Assembly (NCBI GenBank): GCA_964542915.1
Contig: CAZIVP010000015.1
Location: 1-64,000, forward strand
Source of the DNA: CAZIVP01 sp964542915
GTDB taxonomy: Bacteria; Calditrichota; Calditrichia; Calditrichales; Calditrichaceae
Direction: 5' to 3'
DNA: 64,000 nucleotides
The notes beneath the pieces are model-generated. The model saw only the letters and a list, made by a program, of their open reading frames with translations, had not been told where the DNA came from and made no database searches. This document shows, in pieces, positions 17,211-26,563 of this stretch. Made by a program: the position numbers and the translations under genes. Each line of letters starts with the position of its first letter. The first letter of the stretch is position 1.

Positions 17211-19367
17211 ATGGCCAGAAAATGGATGGGGAAATTGATAAGCGGGGCGTTGCTGGGCCTGACGGCGGCGGTAGTTGTCTGGATTTTATCGCGATACCTC
17301 GCCGATGAACTGCTTTATTCTTACGAAGCCCGCACCTATGATTGGCGCATGGAAAAAAAGATAGCCGATGCGCCGCCGGTGATCGATGATATCATCATTA
17401 TCAACATCGACGCCCGCAGCATTGACAAGCTGGGCAAATTTTCGCAATGGCCGCGTCAATACCATACCGAAGTGGTGCGTTTTTTAAACGAAGCCGGCGC
17501 TCTGGCGGTGGGACTGGATATTTTGTACGACCGCGACACCTGGCGTCCGCAACAGGATGTGGAATTCGTTCAGGCGGTGAAGGAGGCCGGCAATGTGTTC
17601 AACGCCATCTATTTTGCAGACGCCGATTCCCTTAACTGGCGTTACGAAATGAGCGAAGAGCCGGCGAAATTTGACGCCGAACGGTTCTATTACACGCTAC
17701 CGAGACGAAAGATGCGCATGTTCCGGAGCGAGGAACGGTTCGAAAGCCAGTTTCACGAATTGTTGAATGCCGGTCTGGGCTGCGGGCACGTGAATTTCGA
17801 GCCCGACGTTGACGGTGTAGTGCGAAGCAACCATCTGCTCACCCGCTTTAATAACCATCTATACCCCTCGCTGGGATTTGAAATGTTCATGAAGATCATC
17901 GGCGTCGATTCCATGGTTTTGACTGAAAATCCACATTTGGAGCTGTTCCGCCAAAAACAGCTTTTGACTTCCATCCCGATCGACGCAAATGGCGATATGT
18001 TGATCAATTACGCCGGGCCGTTTAAAACGTTTCGTTATATCAGTTTTTACGATGTGTTGAAGGCCAAAGAACGCAATCTGCCGCCGGCGTATTTTGAAGG
18101 CAAAATCGTTTTTCTCGGCACCTCATTACCCGGTTTGTTCGATTTGCGCAGCGTTCCGTTCGTGCAAGCATTTCCGGGCGTCGAAATTCATGCCAACGTA
18201 CTCAACACGCTCCTGCAGCAGAACTTTATTACCAGGATGAATGACGCCAACACATTCCTGGTTATGGCGGGCATCGGTGTGGTTTTGGGTATTATTTTTA
18301 ATTTTAGCGGCGCAATCCTGAGTGTAATCATCAGTTTGCTGTTTGCCTTCGGGCATATCATCGCATCGCTGGTTTTGTTCCTTAACCAAAATCTGTGGAT
18401 CGAAACCGTGACGCCGGTCCTTACCATCTTTTTCACGTTAACGCTGGTGTACATCTATCGTTACATGACGGAAGAGAAAAATAAACGGTTCATCCGATCC
18501 ACCTTTTCGCATTTTGTTACCAAATCGGTAGTAGATGAACTTCTGGCCAATCCCGAAAAAATCAAACTGGGCGGCGAAAAGAAAACATGCACGGTGTTGT
18601 TCGGCGACGTGGCCGGGTTTACGAGTATTGCCGAACAGCTACCGCCGGAAGATCTGGTCAATCTGTTGAACGAATACTTAACGGAAATGACGGATATTGT
18701 ATTCAAATACGACGGTATGTTGGATAAATACGAGGGCGACGCCATCATGGCCGTATTCGGAGCGCCCGTGGAACGCGGCAATCACGCACACAATGCCTGT
18801 CTTACCGCCTTGCGGATGCAGGAACGCCTCAATGAGCTTCGCAAAACATGGCAAAAACAAAACAAACCCGAACTGTCGACCCGCATTGGTATTAACACGG
18901 GACCCATGGTAGTGGGTAATATGGGATCCGAAATTCGGTTCGACTATACGGTTATGGGCGATACGGTTAATCTTGGCGCCCGCCTGGAACCGGCCAACAA
19001 GGAGTATCATACAAAAATTTTAATCGGTGAAGCCACATACCAGATGGCAAAAGACGACATCATTGTACGGCCGCTGGATTTATTGCGCGTTAAGGGCAAA
19101 AATGAACCGGTTAAAGTTTACGAATTACTGGCTACCAAGGAAACAGGCCTGAATGAAGTGCAACAGCGTATCGTGGATTTATTTGCCAAGGGCTTTGAGA
19201 ACTACTTAAAGCAGAACTGGGATTGGGCGATGGAGTATTTCGAACAGATTCTCGAACTTAAAGGCGACGACGGACCCGCACGCACTTATATGCAGCGTTG
19301 TAAAGCCTATAAGGAACATCCGCCCGCCGACGATTGGGACGGCGTCTATTCGCTGCCCACAAAATAG
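17211..19367 (+). CDS. CHASE2-domain membrane adenylate cyclase, class IIIb
   Basis: 718 residues: TM1 at about 10-27, a periplasmic CHASE2 sensor at about 40-330, three TM segments at about 347-417, then a class III cyclase domain at about 455-600 and a short C-terminal helical/TPR-like tail. Metal-binding Asp466 (LFGDVAGFT) and Asp510 (KYEGDAIMAVFG), adenine-selecting Lys506, and transition-state Asn587 and Arg591 (DTVNLGAR) are all present. The second purine-selecting position is Thr580 rather than Asp, which defines class IIIb; several class IIIb enzymes are known to respond to bicarbonate. It should make cAMP in the cytoplasm in response to an outside signal. No cAMP receptor gene is nearby. 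The start has an AAAGGGC site. Confidence 0.9.
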   Translation: MARKWMGKLISGALLGLTAAVVVWILSRYLADELLYSYEARTYDWRMEKKIADAPPVIDDIIIINIDARSIDKLGKFSQWPRQYHTEVVRFLNEAGALAVGLDILYDRDTWRPQQDVEFVQAVKEAGNVFNAIYFADADSLNWRYEMSEEPAKFDAERFYYTLPRRKMRMFRSEERFESQFHELLNAGLGCGHVNFEPDVDGVVRSNHLLTRFNNHLYPSLGFEMFMKIIGVDSMVLTENPHLELFRQKQLLTSIPIDANGDMLINYAGPFKTFRYISFYDVLKAKERNLPPAYFEGKIVFLGTSLPGLFDLRSVPFVQAFPGVEIHANVLNTLLQQNFITRMNDANTFLVMAGIGVVLGIIFNFSGAILSVIISLLFAFGHIIASLVLFLNQNLWIETVTPVLTIFFTLTLVYIYRYMTEEKNKRFIRSTFSHFVTKSVVDELLANPEKIKLGGEKKTCTVLFGDVAGFTSIAEQLPPEDLVNLLNEYLTEMTDIVFKYDGMLDKYEGDAIMAVFGAPVERGNHAHNACLTALRMQERLNELRKTWQKQNKPELSTRIGINTGPMVVGNMGSEIRFDYTVMGDTVNLGARLEPANKEYHTKILIGEATYQMAKDDIIVRPLDLLRVKGKNEPVKVYELLATKETGLNEVQQRIVDLFAKGFENYLKQNWDWAMEYFEQILELKGDDGPARTYMQRCKAYKEHPPADDWDGVYSLPTK

Positions 19368-19479
19368 AGTCGGTGAGCAGGAAAGAGGAAAGCAGGCTGA
19401 CCGCTTATTATGATGAAAGCTGGTTTTCAATGGGCAGCTGCTGTCGCTTCAAAACGTTTGATGAATTGCCGGGAAATGT

Positions 19480-20823
19480 ATGCATCCAAATAACAAATCA
19501 GGGGCAAACCGGCGTTGCCGCTCGTACGGATGCTTAGCGCTCACCATTTTGTTCCTGCTGATGGGCTGCGATGCTGAGAGACAGCAATCAAAGCAGGGAC
19601 AAAGCGATCAAAGGACGATCGTCTTCAAGCATTTCAAACTGGCCAACGCCATGGACCAGTTCGACCGCGCCATCCGGATTTTCGAGGAACGCCATCCCGG
19701 CATCGATGTCCGGGAAGAGGTTATTCCGGCTAATACCAACATGCAGCATCAATATTATGTCACCAGTCTGGAGGCGGGTTCCAACGAGTTCGATGTTTTT
19801 TTGATCGATGTGATCTGGACGCCGGAATTCAGCCTGGCCGGCTGGCTGGAAGATTTATCCGATTTGGTTCCGCCGGAGGAGCGCTCGAAATTTCTGGAAG
19901 CGCCGGTCCGGGCCAATACCTACCGCGGCAAACTGTATGCCGTCCCGTGGTATGTGGACGGCGGATTGCTTTATTACCGCAAAGATTTACTCAACCAATA
20001 CGGACTGCATCCGCCGCGTACTTTTAAAGAACTTACCGAACAGGCGCAGTTCATTTTGAAACAGGAAGACCGCTCCGATTTATATGGATTTTTATGGCAG
20101 GGTAAACAATACGAAGGCTTGATCTGCGCCGCCAATGAAATTATCGCCGGCTTCGGGGGCTCGGTCATCGATGCGCAAAACCGCGTTCAATTAACCGCGC
20201 CCAAAACACTGGAAGCGCTGCGCTGGATGCGCGATACCATTCACAAATACAAAATCTCGCCGGGCTGGGTGACCACAGCCGATGAGGAGAATACCCGTCT
20301 CAGTTTTCTGAACGGCGACTGTATCTTTTTACGCAACTGGCCCTACTGCTGGACGTTTTTTCAGCAGGAAGATTCGCCCGTGAAAGGCAAAGTGGGCATT
20401 ACACTGATGCCCACCGTGAACGGCAAACGGGGATACAGTACATTGGGCGGATGGCAGCTGGCGGTTAATCGCTATTCAAACCATAAAGAAGCGGCCAAAA
20501 CTTTTGTGGAATTTATGGCGTCGCCGGAGATGCAGCTCGAATTCTCCATAGCGGTCGGTACCAAACCGTCCCGTAAAGCCCTCTATTTCAATGAACGACT
20601 GCAAAAGGAGCAGCCCTTTGTATCCGATCTGTATGACGTCCTCACTTCGACCCGACCGAGACCCATGACGCCCTTTTATCCGCAAATTTCGCAAATCCTG
20701 CAGGTGGAATTTTCGGCGGCGCTCTCCAAAATCCGTCCCGTCGGTAAAGCGATGCGTATGGCCAGCCAGCAAATTGAACATATTCTGGAGCTGGAAAAAG
20801 AAGCCCTGAAAGACGCCAGATAG
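19480..20823 (+). CDS. Sugar ABC importer substrate-binding lipoprotein
   Basis: 447 residues. A positively charged N-terminus is followed by a hydrophobic stretch and the lipobox LLMGCDAE. The mature part is a family 1 extracellular solute-binding protein (MalE/trehalose-maltose or ThuE-like): an opening strand with FEERHPGIDV, the motif FDVFLIDVIWTPEF and the hinge region YAVPWYVDGGLLYYRKDLL. It is expected to bind an oligosaccharide in the periplasm and deliver it to the permease encoded 17 bases downstream. The start codon is the first ATG before the charged leader. The gene follows the cyclase gene by 112 bases and may be separately expressed. Confidence 0.88.
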   Translation: MHPNNKSGANRRCRSYGCLALTILFLLMGCDAERQQSKQGQSDQRTIVFKHFKLANAMDQFDRAIRIFEERHPGIDVREEVIPANTNMQHQYYVTSLEAGSNEFDVFLIDVIWTPEFSLAGWLEDLSDLVPPEERSKFLEAPVRANTYRGKLYAVPWYVDGGLLYYRKDLLNQYGLHPPRTFKELTEQAQFILKQEDRSDLYGFLWQGKQYEGLICAANEIIAGFGGSVIDAQNRVQLTAPKTLEALRWMRDTIHKYKISPGWVTTADEENTRLSFLNGDCIFLRNWPYCWTFFQQEDSPVKGKVGITLMPTVNGKRGYSTLGGWQLAVNRYSNHKEAAKTFVEFMASPEMQLEFSIAVGTKPSRKALYFNERLQKEQPFVSDLYDVLTSTRPRPMTPFYPQISQILQVEFSAALSKIRPVGKAMRMASQQIEHILELEKEALKDAR

Positions 20824-20839
20824 GAAACGGGTTCGAGCC

Positions 20840-21712
20840 ATGCACAAAAAAGAATATCTTAAATTTATTTTGCCCGCCCTGTTTCTAATTTCTCTTGTAG
20901 CGTTTTTCCCGCTGGGTTATGGCCTGGTGTTGAGTTTTTTTCGCCAGATGCCCGTTTTTAACATCAGTTCTTTCATAGGCTTCGAAAACATTTTATTTCT
21001 CTTCAGCGATTTACGATTTCAGCAGAGCGTTTGGAATACCCTTGTTTTTACCGCCGTATCGGTGGCGCTGGAGCTGGTCATCGGAATCGCCGTGGCGCTG
21101 CTCATGAATCAGAAAGTGCCGGGCAATCGTATCCTAAAAGGGGTGGTACTGATTCCCTGGGCCATTCCCACGGTGGTTTCCGCTAAAATGTGGGAGTGGA
21201 TTTATAACGGCGATTTCGGCATACTCAATTTTACGTTGCAGTCGATGGGTCTGCTGGACGCGCCCGTGAACTGGTTGGGCGACCCTCTTTGGGCCATGGC
21301 CAGCATCATTGTGGCCGATGTCTGGAAAACCGCTCCTTTTGTGGCTCTGCTTGTTTACGCCGGATTGCAAACCATTCCGGAAGAGTTGTACGATTCGGCA
21401 AAAATCGACGGCGCCGGCGAGATGCGTACCTTTTTACATATCACGCTGCCGCTGCTTACGCCGATCATAATTATCGTTACCATTTTCCGTATGATGGACG
21501 CTATGCGCGTTTTTGATGTGGTTTATGTCTTAACCGGCGGCGGGCCGGCCAACCTGACGGAAACCCTGAGCGTTTATGCTTATAAACTGTTATTTCAAAC
21601 CTTACAGTTCGGTTACGGCTCGGCCGTTTCCATAGCTACGTTTGTAATCATTATGATGTTGAGCTCCTTTTATATTTATCTGCTTTACAAGCGATTTAAC
21701 TATTTGAAATAA
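20840..21712 (+). CDS. Sugar ABC importer permease (MalF/UgpA-type)
   Basis: 290 residues with six predicted membrane helices. The cytoplasmic EAA loop is clear: EELYDSAKIDGAGEMRTFLH followed by ITLPLLTPII, which docks the ATPase. It is the MalF-like half of the translocation pore and the partner of the upstream lipoprotein. The second permease (MalG-type) and the ATPase that normally follow are absent: a non-coding repeat begins within about 15 bases of the stop codon and the next gene is a tRNA. The transporter must borrow those subunits from elsewhere or the operon has been cut. Confidence 0.9.
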   Translation: MHKKEYLKFILPALFLISLVAFFPLGYGLVLSFFRQMPVFNISSFIGFENILFLFSDLRFQQSVWNTLVFTAVSVALELVIGIAVALLMNQKVPGNRILKGVVLIPWAIPTVVSAKMWEWIYNGDFGILNFTLQSMGLLDAPVNWLGDPLWAMASIIVADVWKTAPFVALLVYAGLQTIPEELYDSAKIDGAGEMRTFLHITLPLLTPIIIIVTIFRMMDAMRVFDVVYVLTGGGPANLTETLSVYAYKLLFQTLQFGYGSAVSIATFVIIMMLSSFYIYLLYKRFNYLK

Positions 21713-21724
21713 TTGTGGCGTCCT

Positions 21725-21965
21725 TCGCGGTGCTCGTTTAAATAAACCGCAAAAGACGCAGAGAATCAAGAAATAAGAGCCACGGATTAAATGGATAACA
21801 CAGAGAAAGAAAACAATCTTTTAAAAATATGCCAATATTTACTCAGCGCTCCCGGCGTGCCCGGCGGCAGAACTAAAGTTAGCTGAACACCGCAGAGGGC
21901 GCGGAGAACGCAGAGAAAGAAATCTATATTCATTTTTTATTTGTGCACTTCGTGTGTATTGTTGT
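21725..21965 (-). repeat. Dispersed intergenic repeat R1, reverse copy
   Basis: 21801-21960 is the reverse complement of 126-281 with small differences, including the shared phrases AAATATGCCAATATTTACTC and GAAATCTATATTCATTTTTT. It fills the gap after the ABC permease; no gene is seen between 21713 and 22090. Confidence 0.8.
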
Positions 21966-22091
21966 GCGGTTTCGAAAACATTAAGCCGCGAAGTGAAATT
22001 GGCGGTCATTTGCAATATAGGTACTTTGGAATGCTAAGACTGTAAGGGAAAAACCGGCCGCGTGGAAAGCGGATTCCATATAAATTCCAAT

Positions 22092-22118
22092 TTGACATTT
22101 ATGCTATGCGCCTATAAA
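22092..22118 (+). promoter_or_regulatory. Sigma-70-type promoter of tRNA-Leu
   Basis: TTGACA at 22092-22097 and TATAAA at 22113-22118 (spacer 15; an overlapping TAAATT gives 17) lie 12 bases before the tRNA. This is among the clearest promoters of the window. Confidence 0.6.
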
Positions 22119-22130
22119 TTTACTAATTTT

Positions 22131-22215
22131 GCCGGAGTGGTGGAATTGGCAGACGCGCCGGACTCAAAATCCGGTGGGCATTGCGCCCGTGTGGGTTCGA
22201 GTCCCACCTCCGGTA
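22131..22215 (+). tRNA. tRNA-Leu (anticodon CAA)
   Basis: The acceptor arms GCCGGAG (22131-22137) and CTCCGGT (22208-22214) pair over seven bases with one G-U. The D arm, an anticodon loop CTCAAAA reading UUG, a long class II variable arm (TGGGCATTGCGCCCG) and a GGTTCGAGTCC T arm are all present. The discriminator is A. The 3' CCA is not encoded, so it must be added by a nucleotidyltransferase. Confidence 0.95.
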
Positions 22216-22221
22216 CACAAA

Positions 22222-22247
22222 GGCTGATGCAATATCAGCCTTTTTTT
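22222..22247 (+). terminator. Rho-independent terminator after tRNA-Leu
   Basis: GGCTGAT (22222-22228) pairs with ATCAGCC (22234-22240) around a 5-base loop, followed by seven T. It lies directly after the tRNA. Confidence 0.92.
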
Positions 22248-22274
22248 ATTAGGATCGTTCAAAGGCATCGCCCG

Positions 22275-23573
22275 TCAATAAATTTGGGCTTGCCGGTTGG
22301 TTTCTATTTCGAAGGTCAGCTTCTTTAAACAGCGGTCATATTTTTCCAGAATATCGGTTTGATCGCGACCGCCGATATAGACATTTGCAATTTCATAGCT
22401 GTAACTATCCTGGCCTTGTAACTCATGCAAAAACTGATCCTGTTTAACCGGGACCTTGACAAATGTGCCCGGTATTTCTGCCGCCAGTTGTCCCTTTTCC
22501 GCTTCGGACGGAACTTTACGGACTCTCCCGTCCTCGAATGTGCGCAGCATAAAGTGCCCTGCTAAATTAAAATCGCCTTTCTTCTCCATGGTGCGCGGTT
22601 TTCGTCCCAGTGCCAGGTCGATCATGATGGAGTGATGCGAAACGCCGTGCACCTTCTCGAACAAATCGGTGTGCGCCTGCGAAATCCTGGGATTGATCTC
22701 CAGTAGATAGACTTCATCGTTGGTTTGATTGTAAAAGAATTCCACATTGAATGCGGAATTATTCAACCCGATTTGCCGGATCGCCTCTCGGGCCACATCG
22801 ATCATGCGATGTTGAATTTCCAGCGGCAGAGAGGAGGGGTATTCATATCGTGCAAACGAGGAACGGTCGGCCTCCCGGATGGAATCGACGATACCGTATC
22901 CCGTCACCCGGTCGTTAAACACATAACCTTCCAGCGTACACTGAAAACCATTGAGCGGCGTCTCGGCAATCATGCCTTCGGACCACTGTGCGATTTCGGG
23001 CGGCATCTCGAATTGCTCCATCAAATACTTAAACGGCGCTCCGATAAAATTAATCTGTGCGCGGACGCTTTCCATTGCCTCTTTAAACTGCCGTTCGCCG
23101 TTTATTCCAAATGCTAAAAACGATCGGAAAGATTTGACCGGTTTTATCCAGTAAGGCGGTAAGAGCTCGATCTTTTGAAAGGCCCCGTCATCGAACGGAT
23201 CAAACGCCTGAAACATCGGCAAGTGGTCGGGAATCACTTTGCGCTGCTCGATGCGGCTCCAGTATTTATTTTCGCATTTCATGACGCTTTCCAGTGAAGC
23301 TCCCGGCAGATTAAAATGTGCCGCCAGGATCGGCACAATATCGGTCGCTGGAAAGTCGTAATAACAAGCCACTCCGTCCACGGAACCCTTGAAATTCTCC
23401 ATTGTATGACGCGCCTTGTCGATCAAATGCTTCATATCATAATGATCGACGTTGCGGATATCGGATATATCGAGCGCGGCGTGGAAATCACACTCGTTTG
23501 CCTGCGGCAACTTTTCCAGTTTTTTCTTATTAAAGGCGTCCAACCCCACAATAAACACATTTTTTTTGGCCAT
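22275..23573 (-). CDS. ATP-grasp carboxylate-amine ligase-like protein
   Basis: 432 residues. An N-terminal Rossmann-like domain (MAKKNVFIVGLDAFN) precedes an ATP-grasp domain. The metal-binding end is visible as FNVEFFYN... and LLEINPRISQAH, where Glu and Asn coordinate Mg-ATP. Enzymes of this type join a carboxylate to an amine or thiol through an acyl phosphate; the substrates here are not identifiable. It is cytosolic. The ATG has an AGGAGC site. The neighbour transcribed before it (on the minus strand) is the CocE-type hydrolase, 29 bases away, suggesting a two-gene operon, possibly making and cutting related amide or ester compounds (inference). Confidence 0.8.
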   Translation of the reverse strand: MAKKNVFIVGLDAFNKKKLEKLPQANECDFHAALDISDIRNVDHYDMKHLIDKARHTMENFKGSVDGVACYYDFPATDIVPILAAHFNLPGASLESVMKCENKYWSRIEQRKVIPDHLPMFQAFDPFDDGAFQKIELLPPYWIKPVKSFRSFLAFGINGERQFKEAMESVRAQINFIGAPFKYLMEQFEMPPEIAQWSEGMIAETPLNGFQCTLEGYVFNDRVTGYGIVDSIREADRSSFARYEYPSSLPLEIQHRMIDVAREAIRQIGLNNSAFNVEFFYNQTNDEVYLLEINPRISQAHTDLFEKVHGVSHHSIMIDLALGRKPRTMEKKGDFNLAGHFMLRTFEDGRVRKVPSEAEKGQLAAEIPGTFVKVPVKQDQFLHELQGQDSYSYEIANVYIGGRDQTDILEKYDRCLKKLTFEIETNRQAQIY

Positions 23574-23602
23574 TTAAGCTCCTGATGCATTTTACGTTTA
23601 TA

Positions 23603-25603
23603 TCAAACAAATTTTCGGGCGATCTGCTCGTCCCAACTTTTACTGAATATACGCGTGTCGCCTTCGTAAGCGTCCAGCGTGGCTCGGATCCTGAAGTGGG
23701 TTTTCGTTGAAGTCAAAACGGTACGGGTAATGCTGTATGCGCGCCAATCCGCTCTCCTGAATCCAATGTTTCCTTCTACTTCCGCCTGTAAGGTGTCGTA
23801 ATTATTATTAATATAGCTGTATTTTTCTGTTACCTCCCGCCGTACTTCGAGATTCGTATCCGGCAGTGCAAAGTGCTTATCTTTATTGATGATATTCAAC
23901 GAAACGCGGTTATTGGCCAGGTTGTGGCTCACTGTCCAGTAGCGTTGCGCCGGCGCTAAAAGTTTGGTGGAGATACCTTCGCCCTGCTTTGGCGCGCCGA
24001 GGTCTCTCAACGTGCGGTCATGCTCTTTTGCCTGCCGCAGCGGAAGTTCGAGAAAACTGTTGGCGGCAAAAATCTCCAAACGCACGGGCTTCGGCGAAGG
24101 CCACGCCAGGGGCCAGTAGGAGGTGGAAACGGCCAGTCGTATACGATTGCCTTTCGGGAAGCGTTGCGCCACATGGTTCATGTCAATCCGGATTGTGTAG
24201 CGTTTGCCGGGCTTCAGAGCGGCCGGATTTTCATGGCTTGCCATATGGGTCAGATTCAGAATACCGTATGTGATCCGTGTGGCCCGGTCGTCCTGCGCCA
24301 AATCCGACAAACGCACGGCGATCATGGCAGCCGGTTGATTTACAGCCACTTCCAGCGTGACCCGCGGAGCGCCCAAAATTTCAATGTCTTCCCGCAGGGG
24401 CTCTGTATCGAAGGTTAAAGCGCCGCCGTCTTCTTCCCTTTGATCCCAGGGCAAATCCGTCTGTTCGGCGTACGAACACCATTTGCCCGCAAACAATCCC
24501 ACGCTCAACGGGCTCTGAATATGTAGTTGGGATTTATATTCACAGGGTTCATTCTCTCTCAACTGTGACAATGCCAACCGGTAGGTTTGCTTTTGAATGC
24601 CGGAAGCAGGCCATGATTCTTCCGCGATCCAGCGGCCCGGCCGTTTTGCGAACATCGGCGAGGCGCTGTCCTGCAGCCAGACCCGCAACATCGGTTCTTC
24701 CATGACGCCTGTGTTTTCACCTTTGAGCCATTGATCCCACCACCGGATGCACTCCCCCAAAAAATCGATGGCCGGACCCGGTCCGCCCATATGCGGATAT
24801 TTGTGGCCCCAGGCCCCGATCAATCCTCTGCGCGGCGCGTCAAGGTGTTCCATCAATCTAAAAACGGTGTTGGAATATCCGTCGGCCCAACCGCTAACGG
24901 CAAATACCGGGACTTTTACAGCGTGATAATCTTCGCACACGGAGGCGTGTTTCCAGTAGGCGTCGCGTGTTTGGTGCGTCAACCATTTTTGCAGCCATAA
25001 ACCGCTCCCGTTCAGGCGTTCCAGCCACAGCGCTTTCCAGCGTTCGCCCACGACCCCGGGATCGGGCGGGCAGGCGTTGAATGCGAACATGGTTGAAGCC
25101 CAGGACAAGTTATCGGTCAGCAAACAACCGCCCATATAGTGGATATCGTCGGCGTAGCGGTCGTCCGATGAGCAGACTGTGATGACGGCTTTTAATTGCG
25201 GCGGGTTAAGAGCCGCGATTTGCAAACCGTTGAAACCGCCCCAGGACAGGCCGAAGATACCGACCTCGCCCGAGCACCACGATTGATTTTCAAGCCAGCG
25301 GAGGATTTCCAGGCCGTCCTGTAATTCCTGTTGGAGATACTCGTCGTACAGAACGCCTTCAGAATCGCCGCTGCCGCGTAAATCCACACGCACGCCCGCA
25401 TAGCCGTACTGTGCGAAATAGCCGTGGATCTGCGAATCCCGTTCCGCTTTGATGTCGTTTTTGCGGTACGGGATATATTCCAGCACGGCCGGGACGGGAT
25501 GGCGCCGGGCATCCGCCGGCAACCAGATCCGGGCGGCCAGTTGTACGCCGTCGGACATGGGTATCCAGGCGTTGGAAATCACTTCGACTTGATTGGCAAC
25601 CAT
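23603..25603 (-). CDS. CocE/NonD family alpha/beta hydrolase
   Basis: 666 residues from the ATG at 25603, chosen because GGAAGGAG lies just upstream; the frame is open 19 codons further. The N-terminal alpha/beta hydrolase domain carries an RVDLRGSGDSEG strand and the nucleophile Ser in FGLSWGGFNG. The His of the triad is probably in IGAWGHKYPH. The C-terminal jelly-roll domain of the X-Pro dipeptidyl-peptidase type follows (about 330-550), then an extra beta-rich tail of about 120 residues. Family members split cocaine esters, acyl amino acid esters or X-Pro peptides. No signal peptide is seen, so a cytosolic enzyme is likely. It probably forms an operon with the ATP-grasp gene downstream. 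Confidence 0.88.
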   Translation of the reverse strand: MVANQVEVISNAWIPMSDGVQLAARIWLPADARRHPVPAVLEYIPYRKNDIKAERDSQIHGYFAQYGYAGVRVDLRGSGDSEGVLYDEYLQQELQDGLEILRWLENQSWCSGEVGIFGLSWGGFNGLQIAALNPPQLKAVITVCSSDDRYADDIHYMGGCLLTDNLSWASTMFAFNACPPDPGVVGERWKALWLERLNGSGLWLQKWLTHQTRDAYWKHASVCEDYHAVKVPVFAVSGWADGYSNTVFRLMEHLDAPRRGLIGAWGHKYPHMGGPGPAIDFLGECIRWWDQWLKGENTGVMEEPMLRVWLQDSASPMFAKRPGRWIAEESWPASGIQKQTYRLALSQLRENEPCEYKSQLHIQSPLSVGLFAGKWCSYAEQTDLPWDQREEDGGALTFDTEPLREDIEILGAPRVTLEVAVNQPAAMIAVRLSDLAQDDRATRITYGILNLTHMASHENPAALKPGKRYTIRIDMNHVAQRFPKGNRIRLAVSTSYWPLAWPSPKPVRLEIFAANSFLELPLRQAKEHDRTLRDLGAPKQGEGISTKLLAPAQRYWTVSHNLANNRVSLNIINKDKHFALPDTNLEVRREVTEKYSYINNNYDTLQAEVEGNIGFRRADWRAYSITRTVLTSTKTHFRIRATLDAYEGDTRIFSKSWDEQIARKFV

Positions 25604-25809
25604 CAATGCTCCTTCCGATACTTGAAATAGACGAAATGACAGCGGGCTAAATATACACAATCTTTAAATTATATGTACAGTCTAATCGAAAAAAATAATA
25701 AAATATTCAAAATAAATCGCACCGATCGTTTGAATTTCTATCATTTAGTAAATAAAGCACAGAAGGCGCCATAAGGATCGCTGAGGTGAATGCAATAAAT
25801 CGGATGGTA

Positions 25810-26076
25810 TTAATCCGTTTCATTTTCATTGATCGCAAAATCGACCGCATCTTTTAAGGACATTTTACGCCCCGTTTCGGCTTCCTGACGCCTGTCTGGC
25901 TTTGACAATGGTTGTCGCCTGACGTCCAACGCCTTTTCATGTGTTCCGGAAGGTAAGTACGGGAAGAGGTATCCTACGGTACTGAGCGCTTCCGGGCAGG
26001 CGCCATTCAGTCGCGCCGCCCACCGGCGCCGGTGAAGGTTGAGAGACGTAGGTCTGGCGTTCTTAATAATTCGCAT
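25810..26076 (-). CDS. Small protein of unknown function (88 aa)
   Basis: The frame has an ATG at 26076 preceded by AGGAGGT nine bases away, one of the best ribosome binding sites in the window, which is the main reason to call it. The product is basic in its first half (SLNLHRRRWAARLNG) and ends in KDAVDFAINENETD, an acidic helix-like tail. No family is recognised and there is no signal peptide or membrane segment. The frame extends a further 13 codons upstream, but the ATG next to AGGAGGT is preferred. It stands alone between the CocE-type gene and a membrane protein gene. It could still be a chance frame. Confidence 0.45.
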   Translation of the reverse strand: MRIIKNARPTSLNLHRRRWAARLNGACPEALSTVGYLFPYLPSGTHEKALDVRRQPLSKPDRRQEAETGRKMSLKDAVDFAINENETD

Positions 26077-26200
26077 GCGGTCTGTACCTCCTGCACTCTT
26101 CCCAGCAAAGTGCAATTATTTCTGATATGCCCCTGAAAGTCGATGGCAACCGGATTTGTAAAACCGAAAGGACTTTACGTCTTACGACAAATGCGCGCTG

Positions 26201-26563
26201 TCATTTAATGAATACGGAATTGAATCCGAGCACAAACACAATGAATGCGAAAAATCCGAATACGACAACCAGAACAATATCCCACATTCCGAAACCGAGA
26301 AAAAGCAGCGCCCACTGCACCCATTTCGTGAAATGCCAACCATCGCGCAGAGGCGGTAAAAATCCGAAACGACGCCCGAATTCCGTATCGCTGTTCAGTT
26401 GCCACCAGGGGTGCCACGATTTAAATACCGAACGGTCGTATTTGAACAGAATCACGTTATTTGCGGCATTGAATACCCACGCCAGGATCCAGAAAATAAA
26501 CGCCACCAATAGGCGTTGTTCCTGAAAAATAAGCTGAATCTGTTTGATGATGCCTTCTTCCAT
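26201..26563 (-). CDS. Small membrane protein of unknown function (120 aa)
   Basis: Start set at the ATG at 26563, where GGAGAG lies four bases upstream; an in-frame ATG at 26575 is the alternative. There are two hydrophobic segments, about residues 18-35 (LVAFIFWILAWVF) and 80-110 (WALLFLGFGMWDIVLVVVFG), separated by a Trp/Phe-rich loop with FKSWHPWWQL. That spacing suggests a hairpin through the inner membrane. No family is recognised. It is single-gene, with no partner visible. Confidence 0.6.
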   Translation of the reverse strand: MEEGIIKQIQLIFQEQRLLVAFIFWILAWVFNAANNVILFKYDRSVFKSWHPWWQLNSDTEFGRRFGFLPPLRDGWHFTKWVQWALLFLGFGMWDIVLVVVFGFFAFIVFVLGFNSVFIK

